A DNA stretch of 64,000 nt from Favolaschia claudopus (taxonomy: Eukaryota > Basidiomycota > Agaricomycetes > Agaricales > Mycenaceae): contig JAWWNJ010000005.1 of NCBI GenBank assembly GCA_037176885.1, positions 3,224,001 to 3,288,000 of the forward strand, read 5' to 3'. Under the pieces are notes generated by a model. The model did not search any database and was not told where the DNA came from. It saw only the letters and a list, made by a program, of their open reading frames with translations. Made by a program: the position numbers and the translations under genes. Shown one piece after another: positions 21,634 to 34,363 of the stretch (the first letter of the stretch is position 1; every line of letters starts with the position of its first letter).

Positions 21634-23064
21634 GAGTATGCTAGTGAATGTGAAGCGTTAATCGAAAGCGCTATATCCTTCGAATTTAAGGGGCTTGGAA
21701 TTTATAGAGGTGCGGCGGTGTATTGTACCGAGGACCGAACAGTAGCTTGACCTTGTGCCAGACCAATCTAGATCTGGGGGAGTGAAAAGATTCATGTGTG
21801 AGCAGGAAACCTCCATATCGCAGCCGCACTACTTACGATAAACCATTGCCCGAGTCCTTGGCGTTTCCGAAACTGATCGTGACACTGGCATGAGTATGTC
21901 TTATCAGCACAAAGATACCATTTGACGCTCAAAGCTTCTTCTGAGACAGTTACCTCAACATTGGACGAGGAAGACCGTGACTGTAGACGCCAAATCAATC
22001 AGTCATCCTGTCGCCCGCACCGCAGTTGAAACAGTACCGACAAGTATGAAGTGAGTATGTGCTGTAAGGCGAACACCGAATCTAAGGTTGGAGACATCGA
22101 TAACGCTTCCGCTCCAGTGCAGTGTCACAAGGCCAGAGAGTCCGATTCCAGATCGTAAATTCAAGACACCGTTGCAGTTGGAGTACTTAGCGCCGGAGGA
22201 TAAACCTATCATCGATATCAATGTAGAATCAAAGGAGTTTGAGTACGTACCGAGAGCAGAAACGGTTTTGATTTTTTTTACTTCGCACGACGCAAATTTC
22301 ATCTCTTCAAGTCAACTTCAAGTTCAGTGGAGGGTTCAGTGAGTGAGAAGCCGTAAGACAACCGTTCTACAAGAAATTCATAGAATCCTTGATGTGCAAA
22401 ACGAAGCGAAGGCACGTAGAACGGGCATTTGAAGAAAGATCCTCGTGGAAAAAGGTCAAGAAGAGTTCGGCTTTTGTCGCAGTGACACAGTCTGATGTGA
22501 CGTGATGTGAGATGCGTGACTCATCTCCCGCCTTGTCGACGCTCCTCCTTGGCTCCTCCTCTCCGTCGTATCCACCATCATCTGCGCAAGCTGACCGACA
22601 TTCGCCGCGCTTTCGTCTACCCACACCGACGCCAGCTGCCGAGACTCGACGGCTCCACAGAGGGATGGAAGGACTTCGGAGGAGGAACAAGGACTCAAGG
22701 AGGAAGATAAGGAGGGACTCAGGGGGACGGAGTTGTGAAAAGGCAGTAAAGGAGGAGGCTTTGGGAAGGAAGGGAGAGTCGTCGCGCTCCACTCACGCCC
22801 CGCACTCTACGAAGGGCGGGACGAGGGCAATCTCGCGTCTTTCGCTGGTGGCGATACGATACAATCCGACCTATGCGCGTGGGTCTGTTTTCTGTACCCA
22901 TCCTCCGACACAGATGCGCCCTTTCTCTCCCTCACCCGCGTCGTCAGCTCACTGGAGGTGACGACATCGGCCAGCGCATTGTTTCCTACGGTGGCATCGG
23001 CGCTTCGGGTTAATCGGCTATTTTACGATTGTTCGCTCTGGGACAAAGGAAGCCCTTGAATGGG
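21634..23064. other. Intergenic with a possible small minus-strand ORF
   Basis: An open stretch of 99 aa (22302-22003, minus) begins MKFASCEVKKIKTV and has possible internal splice sites. It matches nothing I know. Two overlapping opposite-strand ORFs at 22367-22961 are rich in Ser/Pro/Arg and look like by-products of a pyrimidine-rich promoter stretch (22600-22760). Confidence 0.4.
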
Positions 23065-23071
23065 TATATAA
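23065..23071 (+). promoter_or_regulatory. TATA box of the 301-aa hypothetical gene
   Basis: TATATAA followed by AGAG lies 107 bp upstream of the ATG at 23178, in a typical fungal core-promoter position. The mirror copy is near 5366-5372 in the left arm. Confidence 0.5.
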
Positions 23072-23177
23072 AGAGAGCGCACAAATGTCGAGCAAACAAG
23101 GAAACACACCTTTCTCACTCCTACCACAAACACCAGATTGAGCCACTCGTCTCTTCCACTTACCCTCATCCCATCAA

Positions 23178-24424
23178 ATGACTTCAACCATGAAGAACGC
23201 GACGCGTCGTTTCGCTGGCCCTTTTGGAGACGTAAGTTGTCATTGCATCTATTCACCCGTTAACGGGAACCTCACCGTGGTACTAGGCAACAAATACTGT
23301 CGATGCAGTGACCGTTATGGAGCCTTCGAAGGACCGCCCTGAGTCGGTCTCCCGCCGTCTTCGTTCGAAGAGACTGCGATCAAAGTCTGAGCCTCAGCGG
23401 TATGCCACCCTGCGAGAGAGCGAGGTGAGTTGTGGATGACGCCGTCAGGGCTTTCGTTGACGTGAATTCTGGCAGATTTCTCTCGACGCGGTTGACACTG
23501 AGGTGGCATCGGCTATTGTTGATGTGTCGGTGCCACCCATGGCTGCAATCTACGATAGACTTGAGGTGAGATTCGCTCTGGATACATATGCGCTTCATCG
23601 ACTCACCTAAACATTCCCAGAACAGAACCACGAATGACGTTGCCGTACCGCAACCATCGATCTGCGAAGAAGTGAAGGTAAGTTCTTGCTTTACGAGGCA
23701 TTCGCATTTTCACTGACTCGTATACCTACTTAGATTCATGCCGAGCTTCCTGCGCCCGAGGATCTTCAGCCCTCGATTTACGATGTCAACGTTGTGGATG
23801 GGAAGTATGAGCCATGGTCTCACCCGGGTGGATACACCGTGAGTCGCTCTTCCCCGTCTCGTCCTTTTTCTCCGTCAACTTACAAATTCACCATAGGGTT
23901 ACAACGATGCCACGCCTATCGCTCCATTTGAATCTTGGAACCCATATCCTTATCACTCTGTAAGCCTTCATCCTATCCCTAATCGACACCAATTAACAGA
24001 GCTTCCTTCGACCGTACCTGTACAGCAATCCATGCCCCCGCCCACACCCCTCTCCCAAATCGCCATCCCCGAAGCCAACATCCTCATTCCCCTCCCCGCC
24101 AACTACCTCCTGTATCCCTACCCCTCTGTCACCTTTCCGAACCTCCTCCCCCGCCTCATCGTCCGCATCCTCCCCGGCCCTCCGCAGCCGAAATACTACT
24201 TCCACGGCCCAGACGGCGAGGTATTCGAAGTCCGCTCCCGCGACGACGTACTCACGCCGCAGGCGTCTCGCACAGACGAGGAGGATTTTTATGAGGTTCG
24301 GTATTACGACTCGGAAGATGAGCACGTTGAGTGGGCGATGAGCAGGGTCGGTCCGATTCGGGTGTTTACTTACCAGGGTGAGGCGGGGTATCCGGGCGCG
24401 TCGTACATCTACTATGGCGTGTAG
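23178..24424 (+). CDS. Hypothetical protein, 301 aa, seven exons
   Basis: Exons 23178-23231, 23287-23424, 23476-23565, 23621-23677, 23734-23838, 23897-23959 and 24026-24424. All six introns (about 51-66 nt) have GT-AG ends and the total length is a multiple of three. The N-terminus MTSTMKNATRRFAGPFGD is followed by an Arg-rich region (SRRLRSKRLRSKSEPQRY). The middle part contains YEPWSHPGGYTGYNDATPIA. The last exon is proline-rich, then KYYFHGPDGEVFEVRSRDDV and an acidic stretch (YDSEDEHVEW), ending ASYIYYGV. I recognise no domain. Without a signal peptide and with basic and acidic tracts it is probably intracellular. The regular splicing argues for a real gene. Confidence 0.75.
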
Positions 24425-25100
24425 ACGGGGCGTGCTAGCTCCTCGGCACATCTTTGCCTCAGCTGCCAGCGCTTCGAGGTCGATCATCGTGATGACCTAT
24501 GCGCAATTGGTCTCTCCGTCTGATCTCGTTTCGACGAGAAGAAATACGGACAAAAGCATCTCTCTTCATTATCTATATATATAATGTCTTCGTACTCGCT
24601 ACTTGGACCCAAAGCACATATCTTCGTTGACCTCGTTCGTTGACCGTTGATCACTCTTGCCTTCCAAGGGTGCAATCTAGGTATGGCTATAGTAGTTTAT
24701 TCACTTCATCAAATCGAACGATTTGAAGTTCTCGAGCACCCAACAAGCTTTTATTCAACGAAGTTCCAAGCTGCAGGAGGCGAATCCATAGATCCGCGTC
24801 CAGACGCGATCACGTGAGACAGCACGCGTGTTCAGATCAGATCAATATATCTTCAGCTGATAGGAAATAGGTCCATCCCTACACATAGAATGGGTACGGC
24901 ATTCGTAAATTCTCTTCGCCTTCAACGTACCGACACTCTTTCCGGGTTTCCGAAATGACAGAAGGTGTGAGATCATCTCAAGAATCGTATGGCCTAGGTG
25001 AAACCTTGAAAACAGTATCATATATAGATTCTGACGCGCTGCTCAGGTACGATTACTACTGCGAAGTATGCGGTATTCATGCTCGAGGTGGTGACCCAAG
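24425..25100. other. Intergenic between convergent genes
   Basis: 676 bp between the stop of the hypothetical gene and the stop of the chitinase gene. It holds a TATATATA run near 24574-24583 and the 3' untranslated regions. I see no gene. Confidence 0.6.
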
Positions 25101-28100
25101 CTAATGAAACGGAAGGGAATTGATCCAATTGATGTCTTGAATTTGATTGAAAATTTGCGCCGTAAGGTCGGCCTGCGTAACAGCTACCCCAGATGCATAT
25201 GAATTGGGATCAATTTGCACATTCTGTACAGGGCCGCCGTTACGAGTGAATTGTACCTGGAACACTTGAGGTTTGTGAAAGGTGGGTTAACATTTGAACA
25301 CACCGTATCCAGTAGAACGGGGAAGGAGAGATCAACCGTGGCTGCTGTTGTTTGGCCCTTGTTGTATAGCGAAATAAGATGCTGCACTGAATTTCGAACG
25401 AATGTTGGGACGTTAGCAACGACCTATCCAAATTTTGATGAGCAAAGTTGGGAAGACGATTCAGCTGAAAATAATCCTCGCCAGGTGGATCCAGTTGTCA
25501 TAAAGATTCGGAACGTTGACATTCGCCCGATTTGGCGCGTCCACGTTCGAGTTCTGGAAAGCCAACGTCAGCTTATAGTGGGTGGAAAGAGAAGTGAAAA
25601 CTCATTGCCTGATATGCAGTAGCCCACTGCAACCAAACATCCCGCACACAAGTATTCATATTGAGAAAAATATCCCTAATCTCAAACCTGTTCAGGAACG
25701 AAGGTATACCCGCAGCTGAACGCATAACAGCTATCTGTTTCTTTGGGCAATATGTCTTGAAATTCTTGTCACTTCTAAAAGGTGACGGTTTGAAAGAATA
25801 CTGGTTAAGCTGGTGCTCCATGTCAAAGAATGCAGTACGTTTCATAAGATTGGCGCTCTAAAGGGAAACATCCAGTCAGAAACACGATGCGCAAAGGTAA
25901 AAATGATCGACTTGTTCATAGATTGCCATCGGGGTACCGCCCGCATTGCTGGGGTAACAAGTTCCCAGCATAGCGAACAGTGACTTTCCGCCAAACCCGG
26001 CCGGGCTGTACGCCGTCGGAGCGTTCTTCAAATTCTCTGTAACCCAAGGACAAAACTTGGCGTCATTGTTTGCGTTTTGCCACAAATCAGTTTGAAGGAT
26101 AAGGTAATCAATGAAGACCGAAGCTTCGAAGATCGGTTGAGCCCAATTATGAGAAAGGTAAGCGACACATACCCATCGAGGCTTCGTAAGGATGCTCTCT
26201 GCGAAAACTTGAGTGTGAATAAAAAAATTCGGAAGAAGATTCCGTACCGAGCGTAAATTATCGTATTGCCATGTCCTTTGGGGACAGACAGATAACGCTC
26301 CCCATTGGGCATCCTTCCAAGATTCACGGGGACAGGAATATGATCGACAACTGTTGGATCAAGGGATGCCGGATTTGCTAAATCGTAGTAGGCTATTATC
26401 GGTGTATTGTCGTACACGGGGATAGGAACGTCAAGATCTTTGCACCGCCACATCCCAGCCTCCCTGCCACTGGCTCTGCTGGCAAACACATGGAGTGGGC
26501 CAGTGGATGTGGTATTGTCGAAATCTGACTCGATCTCGGGTTTCAAGACTGAACGCGACAAGATGCTGGGGCCTTCTGGATCGTTATCGTCTGCGTCCGA
26601 GTAAAACATACAGTCTGATGCATCATCGCTGCTGACGATGTTGGTGCCGACGTCTGGGCAGAAGAGGTTCCCGGGCAGGAAGGGGACCCCGCGCTTCGAG
26701 ATCTTGGATAGCTCGGGACGAACCTCGATCGGAAGAGTGGGAGGCGCGATCCATTTTTGGGTGACGTTCTCATGAGCAGCGTATGCAGAGTACGGGGAAC
26801 GATGAGATATGGCTAGGGGTGAGCCTGTTGCATTTTTGCTGCTGAAGGTGTCACCACGTCTTGAATTGCCAGAACCGGAAGCTTGATCCGCAGAGCTGAA
26901 GCATCCACCCCCGAAGGGGAACTGTTCGGAGTAGAAGCTATGGCTGACAGTATTATCCCGCCAGAAAAGCACGGATCCAGTGAGTCCTACCAATATGTTA
27001 GTTGCGCGCGCGATTCAAAAATCAGGATCGATATACCGGCGTTCAGATCAACTCCAAAATACTAGCCAGAGTTAGATGCTGAGCAATCATTTGAACACAG
27101 CGGAGACCTACAGGATTCACGCAGAAGTTGGGAGCAACCGCGGTAGAGACGCTTCCGGTGATACTAACTCCCGCGTATATATCTGCCTCTGCAAACACCT
27201 AGCCAAGTCAGATCAACAACGTCGCGACAATTTCGGTTTCACCCACCTGCGCATCCAACACAGAGCCGCCTGAGTCCCAGAATCCGGTTAGCTTGTCATG
27301 CATTAAATCACTACGTGTACTCACCGAGAACACTGATGCCAAGCTGCAGACTTGGAACCTGCCATGATGAATGAGATACCGAAAATTGCCAGGAACATTC
27401 TCTCACTAGATGAGCCTATTTGAGCGTTAGAGAAAGCATGGCAGCGTGCATTGAGACTCGCCTCGACACCTCCTTCAAGATTCACATTGGCTCCAAATGA
27501 GTAGTCAAACCCGTTGTTGTTGAAATTGGGGTCCACGCCATTCGATATCTCTTCCACGTCGTTGTTTCTGTCTTCCTTGCCGAAGGTCAAATCGATGGAC
27601 TGGCATAGAACGTGCGTCACTAAAAAGTTTATACAATTTGAGAGACGCACGGGAAATTCATAGCCCACGCTAGTCTTATAAGACCCAGACATGCTCAATT
27701 GTCCTGTCAGATCGGTCACCGAGCCGTTGTAACGAATGTTTCTTTCCTTCTTACCCGTTAACTCTCCATACAGATGAAGACTCGGTCCAAGCGTCAGCAG
27801 TCCTTGCAAACAAGATCAGAATTGCAATAACCATTCACCGGTGAGCTTACCGGGATAGTAGAGCTAGGAGGAATAATTAGTTCTGATCAGATACAGACGT
27901 TCAAATTAGAGCTTACCCCTGGGAAACCAAATGATATGATCTCCGCTCGTTCCGTTCCGAAATGAGCCTCGGCCAAACCAGTGATTGTGAAGGTGGCTTG
28001 CGCACTTGCACCCGCACTAAGATATACATAACATTGTTGAATTGCTGGAGGAACTATCGTCGCTTCTAGATAGTAGCCGAAACGACTGTTGGCTTGTGCC

Positions 28101-31100
28101 ATGCCGGCAACGGTAATATCCAGACTACTGCTGAAGTTCGGACACGACTTTGACCGAATCAATCTACAAAATTCATTCGAACTTCGAGAAATCACAAACC
28201 TCCTCCTGGTGGAAGATTGTATACGAAAACAAAGGCGTCACTTGAGACATACAAGAAGAAATCAATAAGCTAACATACCGTGTCAGACCAATGGAAGTTC
28301 CGAGAGATACTATTTCCATTCTTGACGGTGTTGAGTTTCTCTACCCAGCGGGCAAAGGTGCCGAACCAACGCCTCTCCAGTTCTTCAGGCTGGTGATAAT
28401 CCCGCTTCCTGTTAGAGCGCTTCGTGGAAGTAGTACCCTCGTCCGGTGCTGTATTGATCATCTCGTTCCTGATCAGTGATATTAGCTCAAGTGTCGGAAG
28501 AAATAGGTGAGCAGCCAATCCCACCAATATCCCGGCATGTCGGTCTATTCGGATATCAAATGAAAGCCATAATAAATTTAGCTTGTCACATACCACATCC
28601 GCTCGCATCCTGTATTATTTTAGTGAGACAATCGCATACAAATCGATGAAAAAAAACCTACAAAATGGGCCCATTGGCATCTGGGACGGCGGCGAAATTG
28701 TAGTCAAACTTGAGCGAGTACACAAGTTCATTTTCTGGAAGTGCTCTTCGCAAATGAGAAGGCAAAGCATCTTGATCGTCATGCGGAACAAGGGAAACAA
28801 CGCGGGCGTATGGTCCGCGACCGCAGGTCGTAGGCATACGGACTATTGTATGTTCAGCCTGGGTGATGAATACATGCCCACAACCGGAGTCGTCGCCGTC
28901 CAAGGATTTCGAACAGTAAGCCAAAACCTGCAGGCGGATTGGTTCGTTATATTGCTGGAGGAAATATTATCCGACTTACCTCCTGCGGCTGATCACTCGA
29001 GCGATCACAGCCATGAATAACCCAATCCGAGGCGATATCCAATGAACTGACAGAACCGGGGTTGGGTGACGAGATAAATACTTCTCCAAACTCAACCATA
29101 ATTAATATCAAATGGATAACACTACGGATTCGAGAACTTACTGGACTATCGTTCTCCTTGCCATCATCAGATTCCCCACTCGAGCCGGCACCCGTCTGAC
29201 TCGTATCAGATGTACCAATATTCTGATCATCTTAACAATTAATCAAAGGTTTTCTTTTCGAGGAATGAGAACGCACATCATCGAAGTCAACCGTAAAAGT
29301 CGCAGGTTGGAGGACTCCATGTCTGCCAGGAGTAGGATCCAGGGAGGGCAGTACCCATGATTCTGGAACGGGCAAGAACTGCTCGTCTGTATGAAGAGTT
29401 CAGGATCTGAATCACCGTAGATGAAGAGCAAACACTGACTGTTCGGCGGATTGCAGCAATAAAGCCGCCTCCCATCTCCGATGCACGACTGGGAAGCATC
29501 TCCTTGGATATCACTAACTGCACTCTCAATTAGAGCTCAAGTATTGAGTAAGAAAGAGAGAAAAACACACAAATTCCCACTTGTCCTGTAGGACATGCCG
29601 CGTTCAAACAATTGGGCAGATCTCCGACCCAGTGGCACTACAAGGAGAATTTTGAGTAAGCTAGCAAGATGAAGATGAAGCTACACACATTCGAATATGC
29701 AGAGATAACTAACTATAGCGTCAAAATTTCGTTGGTCGCATCAAGATATGGAACTCACCGCTAGACTCGCAGCAAACCGGCTTGTTATTTGTACTACAGA
29801 TTGTCGGACATGGCTCGTTATTGATGATGATCGGGTCCGAGTTCAGAGCTGCGCAACTTCCACCATCGTCGCTACCCTGTCGGACAAATGTGAGGAAGCT
29901 GTCGGTCGAGGCGCAGGTAGAGCTCGATTCGCCACATGCTAATAAAAACACATGAAGATTAGACTAGGCATTTCACACATCGAAAAAAAAACGCGTATAC
30001 TCACCAGTAGCGTGACATCCAGTGGGATCATTCTGCCCTGTCTGACAACAAAATGCTTTCGTTCCCTGAACACAAGTCGGATTCCCATCACCGCCCACCG
30101 GATCCGTAGCCAATGTCAACTCCCCCACCCCGCACGCAGGATTACACGTACTTCCGCCACCTCCCGTCCAATGACAATTCTGGGGTGCATTCCCTGAAGG
30201 ACAGCAGAGCTTCGCCGGGGAGTTCGTATCGCATGATGTGGCGGAGCCGGGGTTGGTGGTGAGCGTGGTGAGGGTGTCCCAGCCGTCGGGACAGCTTTGT
30301 CCACAGCCGGTGATGGCGCATTGATCGCCGGATTCGACGGCGGAGGGGTTGTTGACATCGATGCCGGGGTAGAGGCTACTGAGGGCGGTGTAGTGCATGT
30401 CGTCTTGGTCCACTGACCAGATCATTGTGCCTCGATGGAGTGAAGACACCATGAACTTGCGAATACTGACAGGAATAAAGGACACTTACCCCCAAGGCAG
30501 CGGGAGTTTGCAAATTGAACTTTCATTTGTAACGTCTGTGCATCATCTGAAGAATGTTCGATCGAGCTCCAAAGACGAACGACAGAATAGTCTCGAAAGC
30601 TTACCATAGCTAACCCACTGATCATCATTCCACACTATATACTTTACGGCTGCCGCCTCATCGAAAATTGGATTCAACCCGTTCTGCGCGATGATCGTCT
30701 CAATCTCGGAGAACCTGTTATCCACCATTAGTTGATATGTGGATTATGAACGACTTAGAAAAGATTGAATCAAAACCCACATCAACGTCCCCGAATTCGC
30801 CGAACAAGGTCCCGGATCCGCACCTCCAACAAAAGCACATCCAGGCGAGGTACATCCCGAATCAGCCAGTTGGAACGATCGTCCGTAGAACCCGATCCCG
30901 AGGACGATCTTACTGGGGTCGATGCCGACGTTGTTGAAAAGAGAGAGGGTGTCTTGGATCTCGGTTCTACGAACAAGGTTGATATGAATTAGCTTGATAC
31001 GTAGAGCGATATATGTCGTATGACCCACAGATTCGTATGAGCGAGGACAATCGATCCGATGTACGGATCAACTCCATCCCAGGTCTAAAGCAAAGCCGTT

Positions 31101-33091
31101 CGTTCACGAGGATTTCTGAGAAGGAAATGCATTCGACGTACGCCGTGTAAATCATACGTCATCACATTCACCCAATCTGCATATTGCATGAGCCCAGGCA
31201 GGTCGAAGTGTTGAAGGTACCTAATCTCATTGTCAGCTTGTTCCTTTCCTTTCTGGGGAGAAACGATTGAAGCATAGCACACTTACCAATACGACGATGG
31301 AGCAGTGAAAGTAAGGCCATAATTCCTCGGTCCGAACGCGGCCTTCACTTTAGACATGAAGGTCACGTAGTTTGCCTTGGAGGAGGGGTTATTCTCGGTG
31401 GAGAAGCTCTCGGAACAAACACGTACTTTATCTGCGGGAGAACCTCCCCGATCGAAGGCGGCTGGGTATTCCCAATCCACATCTACACACGAATTCAGAT
31501 CCTCAGGAGAAACGGCAACGGAAAGGCATACCAATCCCATCAAAACCATAGGCCTGCAACGTATTCAGCGCGCTTGCGATAAATGTCGCAGTATTCGGGT
31601 CGCTGCCCACGAGTTGGCTGAAAATTTGTGAGGTGGGCTAAAACAAAATACAGTCGAAGTCAGTTCCCGTTCAAAAACGCAATGGAGAATCACGAGAAAA
31701 GAATGTGAAGAAGAAGTCTCTGAAGAACGACTCACAGGATCATTGAAACTCCAGCCCCCAATCGAAAGAAACACCTTCAGCGCGACATTGTTCTTCTTTA
31801 ATGCTGTTGTTCGGGCCCAGAGCGCTGCGTCGCCGGGAGACATTTCGGTGATCGTGAATGAGTCGGAAATAAGAGCAAATGCGAAGTTGACTAGAACGAG
31901 GTAAGGTCAGTTGATTGGGAGAGCACGAATCTGAAGGAAAGAAGATAATTACTCACTGTGAGTGAGAGTGTCAGCGGAAATCATCTCAGGTGTGTATGAG
32001 CAGGAACGAGACGCAGCCCAGCCCTACGACGCCGCGAGTTCAATCAATGTTCATGAACTTTGAAGAGGAAAGATGGCCGCACCTCGTAATACCCGATTTG
32101 TCTATGGAGGGCGCTTTGCTGTTCAGGGCCGCAAGATGCAGGGCCGGGAGGGCTGCAGTTGGATTGACATCCGGTGCCGCAGAATTCTTTCAATCAAAAG
32201 TAAACGAGTTAATAACAATCAAGACATGGAGACAATGAGAAGGAACGAATGCATGGATTGCGATACCGTACAATTACGTTCAATTCGACAGGGGGTGTGA
32301 CGCGTGACCCCGTGGAACCGATTCGACAACTCGACAAACGGAAAATTTTGCGTGACCAAGGGCAAAATTTCGAAGAAAAAAATTTCAAAACCGCAAAATC
32401 TTCTCTTTTTTGCACGATTTGGACGCCTTTTCTCTCAGCGTGACGCTCAAGACGTTCGACAACGACCGTCGTGACGGCGGGACCAAAACGCAAAGTTCGG
32501 ATCGACACGGGGGTGCGTGACGCGGGACATCCGAATTGAACGTAATTATACGGTACGTACCTTCGGTAGTGCCGCAAAACCCGAACTATTAATGGACATC
32601 AGCTAACATGGCTTGTGCAGACAGAACAAACACGTACTTGCGAACAGCAAACGTTTAGAGGACAAGTGAACTGTGGTATCGAGACAGGATGAACACAACG
32701 GGAAAGCGTGAATTATATACGGGCATACATTTGTGGGCGCTGCGTTGGGCCCGCACTCAGCGAGAGCGTCGCAATTGGACGTGCACGGTCCGCCTTCGGA
32801 GACTTGTTTGCAGAACGCTTGCCCGAAGCTGACAAAATACAAAAAAAAGAATGAGCAAAGGGGCAAAGGGAAGAAATCACGCTTACCCGCAGAATCCCGA
32901 GTCGCCATTGCAGCAAGCGCCGTTACTGCAAGGAATCGTTGGTGTACACGACCCTACAGGAAGTGTTGATGAGTTGGATTGAGCGTGCACACGGGTGATG
33001 AGAAAGACGGCTGGTACGAAGTATTAGACTGATTCAGTAGCGATGACAGTCAGGACTCACCCAGAAACCAAAGGGCTGTAGAGGGTAGCAT
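25101..33091 (-). CDS. Large secreted GH18 chitinase with CBM18 chitin-binding domain
   Basis: The ATG (33091) opens a signal peptide (MLPSTALWF, then FLITRVHAQ after an intron). Next come a cysteine-rich segment (CSNGACCNGDSGFCG) and a CBM18/ChtBD1 domain (CTSNCDALAECG, TCPLNVCCSQ, FGFCGTTE, EFCGTGCQSNC). The GH18 barrel follows: NFAFALISDSFTITEM, VFLSIGGWSFNDP, then YGFDGI-DVDWEYP, which carries the DxxDxDxE site with catalytic Glu (near 31480-31520), WVNVMTYDLHGV, and VLGIGFYGRSF, ending MIWSVDQDD. After it come several cysteine-rich modules (about 30400-29300) and a long beta-rich tail (28900-25101) with LKFDYNFAAVPDANGPIL and ELERRWFGTFARWVEKL. This layout matches large 'subgroup C' (killer-toxin-like) fungal chitinases; LysM modules are not seen. 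About 8 kb and dozens of short introns; exact exon ends in the tail are uncertain. It hydrolyses chitin outside the cell, in wall remodelling or attack on other fungi. A TATA box lies 95 bp upstream. Confidence 0.88.
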
Positions 33092-33185
33092 GTCGATACT
33101 TATATCAATCCTCTTACTTCGAGCGGCTTCCAGCAAGAGGAAGGACCAAAATATCGACTGGATTAGAGCGACACCTTGGCATGGT

Positions 33186-33193
33186 TATATATA
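33186..33193 (-). promoter_or_regulatory. TATA box of the chitinase gene
   Basis: TATATATA on the minus strand, 95 bp upstream of the chitinase ATG at 33091. It is the only good TATA in the 5' flank. Confidence 0.55.
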
Positions 33194-34246
33194 CGGGCCT
33201 TTTGCAATCAAATGGGAGATCTTCACGACCATTCCAGGACATCCCATCAGCGAGATGGCAGCCTACCGCAGTACATCCGTACTCGTCGCACTGCTGAGGG
33301 CTGTATTCTTCTGAATTGTCCCAAAAATAAAGTCGGATATTCAAGTTGTGCGAAGAAAAGAGTGCGCGAGTAATCCGTCGGTGACCGGATTAAGTACCGG
33401 AGACTTGGGATGCCATGTGAACGGTAGGACGCGACTCAGTCGAAGCAGGTCCTGTCGACAGTGGTGGTGGGAAAGAGAGAGATTGATTGCGATCAATTTC
33501 AATATCTGATGTCATCGGTGATCTCCGGGCGCTGACAAAAGAAAAGTGCTGCTCTTTCGAAGATTTGCTACTTTGAAGCGAGGGTCGTATATCTAATTCA
33601 GTTTCCTTTGCGAGTCTCTAAGCCCCCAAATATCTTTTACCGGCGAGCTCCGGCAACCAACGGCTTAACGCAGCGGCATGGGCAAGTCGGCAAGTTTCGT
33701 GATCAACGCCGGCAATGTTTGTCTTCTCTCCTTACCTTGCGCCTACTCGGGCCCACTGTCACAATGCTATCAATGTCTCGGATCCCCGACCGTCCTCAAT
33801 TGAAACCCGAAAGCCAAGAAAACCAAACGAAAACATTGAATTCATTTCAGTATAGCCACACCCCGCTTTTGTTGGGTACAGATGTCCCTGGCAGTTGACT
33901 TCCTATTCGGTTCCGATATCGTTAACAGCGTAGCGGCCCAGGCAAGTCACATGTACCTGGACTCGGGGTACGTCCCCTCAGGCGGGCGGGTACCTTACGT
34001 AATGGCTGGGCTGGGTACCTCGCCCATTGTTCTTACCCCTTTAGGCAATATAGCCTTATAAGGAAACCTCGAACGGCGAGAACGAGGGTTTCGAGCCCGT
34101 CGATTGAGCAAACACCGATTGAGGGTTCAACGATCCCCTCAATCGACTCTTTTCTTTCCTTGCTTCCGCTTGTCACGCCGGTAAAACCCCAATCGAGGAA
34201 TGATGAAGTCTCGTTTGTTTCACTCTCCCCGTTGCAGTTTCACTCC
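33194..34246. other. Intergenic, with GGGTAC-rich stretch
   Basis: Upstream region of the divergent chitinase and hypothetical genes. Three GGGTAC occurrences lie at about 33966-34017 (GGGTACGT, GGGTACCTT, GGGTACCTC). Short ORFs here (33608-33898 and similar) show no domain. Confidence 0.5.
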
Positions 34247-34363
34247 ATGAATCAGGGATTCTCGGCAACAAGCCTTTTCCCTCTCTCTCTCTTGTTCTCT
34301 ATCTCTTGCATCTGGGTTGCTACTCTATCCGATTCAAGCACAAGAAACTTATTCATCACGGAC

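Larger units (their letters stand above)
14375..28398. repeat. Right arm of giant inverted repeat
   Basis: This is the mirror copy of 1-14117. Its reading frames are open where the left arm is frameshifted, as in the transposase, the passenger gene and the chitinase tail, so it is the better representation of the locus. Repeat homology ends at 28398 only because the left copy leaves the window. The sequence here continues without a break into the rest of the chitinase gene, so the right-hand limit is not a biological boundary. Confidence 0.97.

Noticed and set aside
22367..22961. Two overlapping opposite-strand ORFs of 141 and 149 aa (mirrored at 5477-5925)
   Set aside because: Low-complexity Ser/Pro/Arg translations of a pyrimidine-rich promoter stretch, with no splice or domain support.
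33608..33898. 96-aa ORF upstream of the chitinase
   Set aside because: No domain, no splice support, and in the shared promoter region.
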